Shown piece by piece: positions 62,180-64,000 of a DNA stretch of 64,000 nt; position 1 is the first letter of the stretch, and each line of letters starts with the position of its first letter. Where the stretch lies: contig NZ_LR594662.1 of assembly GCF_901827175.1 (NCBI RefSeq), positions 4,898,001-4,962,000 of the forward strand, in the 5' to 3' direction. Made by a program: the position numbers and the translations under genes. The stretch is from Variovorax sp. RA8 (GTDB taxonomy: Bacteria; Pseudomonadota; Gammaproteobacteria; Burkholderiales; Burkholderiaceae_C). The notes beneath the pieces are model-generated. The model did no database searches and was not told the DNA's origin. It saw only the letters and a list, made by a program, of their open reading frames with translations.

Positions 62180-63991
62180 ATGTCCTCCTATACCAAAGAA
62201 CAAATCACCAAGCGCAAGTTCGACGTCGTCATCGTCGGCGCCGGCGGATCCGGCATGCGGGCCTCGCTGCAGCTGGCGCGCGCGGGCCTCAACGTGGCCG
62301 TGCTCTCGAAGGTCTTCCCGACTCGCTCGCACACCGTGGCCGCCCAGGGCGGCGTGGGCGCATCGCTCGGCAACATGAGCGAAGACAACTGGCACTACCA
62401 CTTCTACGACACGATCAAGGGCTCCGACTGGCTCGGCGACCAGGACGCGATCGAATTCATGTGCCGCGAGGCCCCGAAGGTGGTCTACGAGCTCGAGCAC
62501 TTCGGCATGCCCTTCGACCGCAACCCGGACGGCACCATCTACCAGCGTCCCTTCGGCGGCCACACGGCCAACTACGGCGAGAAGCCGGTGCAGCGTGCCT
62601 GCGCCGCGGCCGACCGCACCGGCCACGCGATGCTGCACACGCTCTACCAGAAGAACGTGGAAGCCCGGACCCAGTTCTTCGTCGAATGGATGGCGCTCGA
62701 CCTGATCCGCGACGCCGAGGGCGACGTGGTGGGCGTGACCGCGCTCGAGATGGAAACCGGCGACCTGCACATCCTGCAGGCCAAGACCGTGCTGCTGGCG
62801 ACCGGCGGCGCGGGCCGCATCTTCGGCGCCTCGACCAACGCCTTCATCAACACCGGCGACGGCCTCGGCATGGCTGCGCGCTCAGGCATCCCGCTGCAGG
62901 ACATGGAGTTCTGGCAGTTCCACCCGACGGGCGTGGCTGGCGCCGGCGTGCTGCTGACCGAGGGCTGCCGCGGCGAAGGGGCGATCCTCATCAACAGCAA
63001 CGGCGAGCGCTTCATGGAGCGCTACGCGCCGACCCTGAAGGACCTGGCGCCGCGCGACTTCGTCTCGCGCTCGATGGACCAGGAGATCAAGGAAGGCCGC
63101 GGATGCGGTCCGAACAAGGACTACGTGCTGCTCAAGATGGACCACCTGGGGGCGGAGACCATCCACAAGCGCCTGCCTTCGGTGTACGAGATCGGCGTCA
63201 ACTTCGCCAACGTCGACATCACCAAGGAGCCGATCCCGGTAGTGCCAACCATCCACTATCAGATGGGCGGCATACCCACCAACATCCACGGTCAGGTCGT
63301 GGTGCAGAAGGGCGAGGACAACAGCGCCGTGATCAACGGCCTGTATGCAGTGGGTGAATGCTCCTGCGTGAGCGTGCACGGCGCCAACCGCCTGGGTACC
63401 AACTCGCTGCTCGACCTGCTGGTGTTCGGCCGCGCGGCCGGCAACCACATCGTCGAGTTCAACGACAAGCACCGCGAGCACAAGCCCCTGCCTGCCGACG
63501 CCGCCGACCGCACGCTGGAGCGCCTGAACCAGCTCGAGGCCTCGACCTCGGGCGAGTACGCGCAGGACGTGGCGGGCGAGATCCGCTCGGTGATGCAGAA
63601 GCATGCCGCCGTGTTCCGCACCCAAGCCTCCATGGACGAAGGCGTCCAGAAGATCGCCGCCGTGCGCTCGCGCGTCGCCGACGTCACGCTCAAGGACAAG
63701 TCGCGCATCTTCAACACGGCACGCATCGAGGCATTGGAAGTCGACAACCTGATCGAGGTGGCGCAGGCCACGATGGTCTCGGCCGCCGCGCGCAAGGAAT
63801 GCCGCGGCGCCCACACGGTGGAGGACTACGAGCGCCCGGCGGACGATCCCGTGGCGCCGCTGGGCCGCGACGACGCGAACTGGATGAAGCACACGCTCTG
63901 GTACAGCGAGGACAACCGCCTGTCGTACAAGCCCGTCAAGCTGCAGCCGCTGACGGTCGACTCCGTGCCGCCCAAGGTCCGCACGTTCTAA
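62180..63991 (+). CDS. sdhA: Succinate dehydrogenase flavoprotein subunit
   Basis: 603 residues. FDVVIVGAGGSGMRASLQLARAG is the FAD-binding start. The His of the covalent FAD link is in TRSHTVAAQGGVGASLGN. QFHPTGVAGAGVLLTEGCRGEG contains substrate residues, and TIHYQMGGIPTN and HGANRLGTNSLLDLLVFGRAAG are further signatures. It oxidises succinate to fumarate and sends electrons to SdhB. SdhB should lie just beyond the window. Confidence 0.98.
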   Translation: MSSYTKEQITKRKFDVVIVGAGGSGMRASLQLARAGLNVAVLSKVFPTRSHTVAAQGGVGASLGNMSEDNWHYHFYDTIKGSDWLGDQDAIEFMCREAPKVVYELEHFGMPFDRNPDGTIYQRPFGGHTANYGEKPVQRACAAADRTGHAMLHTLYQKNVEARTQFFVEWMALDLIRDAEGDVVGVTALEMETGDLHILQAKTVLLATGGAGRIFGASTNAFINTGDGLGMAARSGIPLQDMEFWQFHPTGVAGAGVLLTEGCRGEGAILINSNGERFMERYAPTLKDLAPRDFVSRSMDQEIKEGRGCGPNKDYVLLKMDHLGAETIHKRLPSVYEIGVNFANVDITKEPIPVVPTIHYQMGGIPTNIHGQVVVQKGEDNSAVINGLYAVGECSCVSVHGANRLGTNSLLDLLVFGRAAGNHIVEFNDKHREHKPLPADAADRTLERLNQLEASTSGEYAQDVAGEIRSVMQKHAAVFRTQASMDEGVQKIAAVRSRVADVTLKDKSRIFNTARIEALEVDNLIEVAQATMVSAAARKECRGAHTVEDYERPADDPVAPLGRDDANWMKHTLWYSEDNRLSYKPVKLQPLTVDSVPPKVRTF

Positions 63992-64000
63992 GAACACATC

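Noticed and set aside
1..64000. CRISPR arrays, tRNA genes, phage or integrative elements
   Set aside because: No regular spaced repeats, tRNA-like cloverleaf, integrase or transposase could be found on either strand by reading.

Overview
The window is about 64 kb of GC-rich chromosomal DNA, densely packed with genes. It looks like a betaproteobacterium of the order Burkholderiales, most likely family Comamonadaceae and close to Variovorax. That placement rests on gene content and order (rpsP-rimM-trmD-rplS, hda-pcnB-folK facing purM, kynB-kynU-kynA, mdh and sdhCDA around a GntR regulator) and on protein similarity recalled from memory, not on a search. There is no rRNA, tRNA, CRISPR array, integrase, transposase or phage gene, and no gene-free stretch longer than about 210 bases.

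Layout. 1-10.1 kb: the start of an aldehyde dehydrogenase gene, a RhlE-type RNA helicase, oligoribonuclease, an M48 membrane protease, pterin dehydratase, RsgA with an overlapping glycosyltransferase, then HisC, a CobD/CbiB-family membrane protein and a Nudix CoA pyrophosphatase. 10.2-12.5 kb: the rpsP-rimM-trmD-rplS operon with its promoter and terminator. 12.5-20.3 kb: an acetyltransferase and small membrane protein, the Pit phosphate transporter with its DUF47 partner, hda-pcnB-folK, and divergent purM with an AI-2E family permease. 20.3-28.3 kb: an isochorismatase-like hydrolase with a GlxA-type regulator, a glycosyltransferase and amylo-alpha-1,6-glucosidase pair, a VOC protein, a SirB1-like protein and MurJ. 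28.3-34.4 kb: rpsT, DUF3579, argD-argF and the tryptophan-to-anthranilate operon kynBUA. 34.4-42.9 kb: the main accessory region. An IclR regulator faces a Bug-type binding protein, a three-subunit xanthine-dehydrogenase-family molybdenum hydroxylase, a CoxG-like protein and a BisC/TorA-type molybdenum reductase. 43-49.5 kb: an SMI1/ankyrin-like protein, a Fur-controlled feoA-feoB cluster followed by a Cys-rich membrane peptide and an FAD monooxygenase, and a C13 peptidase whose 5' part is out of frame. 49.5-64 kb: a TCA-cycle region with acnA, then mdh-tam-CoA lyase-secreted protein-acnB, facing gntR-sdhC-sdhD-sdhA. sdhB should follow just outside.

How the genes work together. The last 14 kb is a TCA-cycle neighbourhood covering both aconitases, malate dehydrogenase and succinate dehydrogenase, with a trans-aconitate methyltransferase that would dispose of the side product of aconitase. 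A perfect 12-bp palindrome between mdh and gntR is a good candidate operator. The kyn operon turns tryptophan into anthranilate. The molybdenum operon looks like a substrate-specific catabolic unit whose substrate cannot be read from sequence.

The most unusual observation is a pair of tiny reading frames, ending in ARRAEV(F/I)Q and sharing 25 of 27 nucleotides, that overlap by four bases the start codons of two unrelated genes: kynA and the [2Fe-2S] subunit of the molybdenum hydroxylase. They look like a reused leader-peptide or translational-coupling module.
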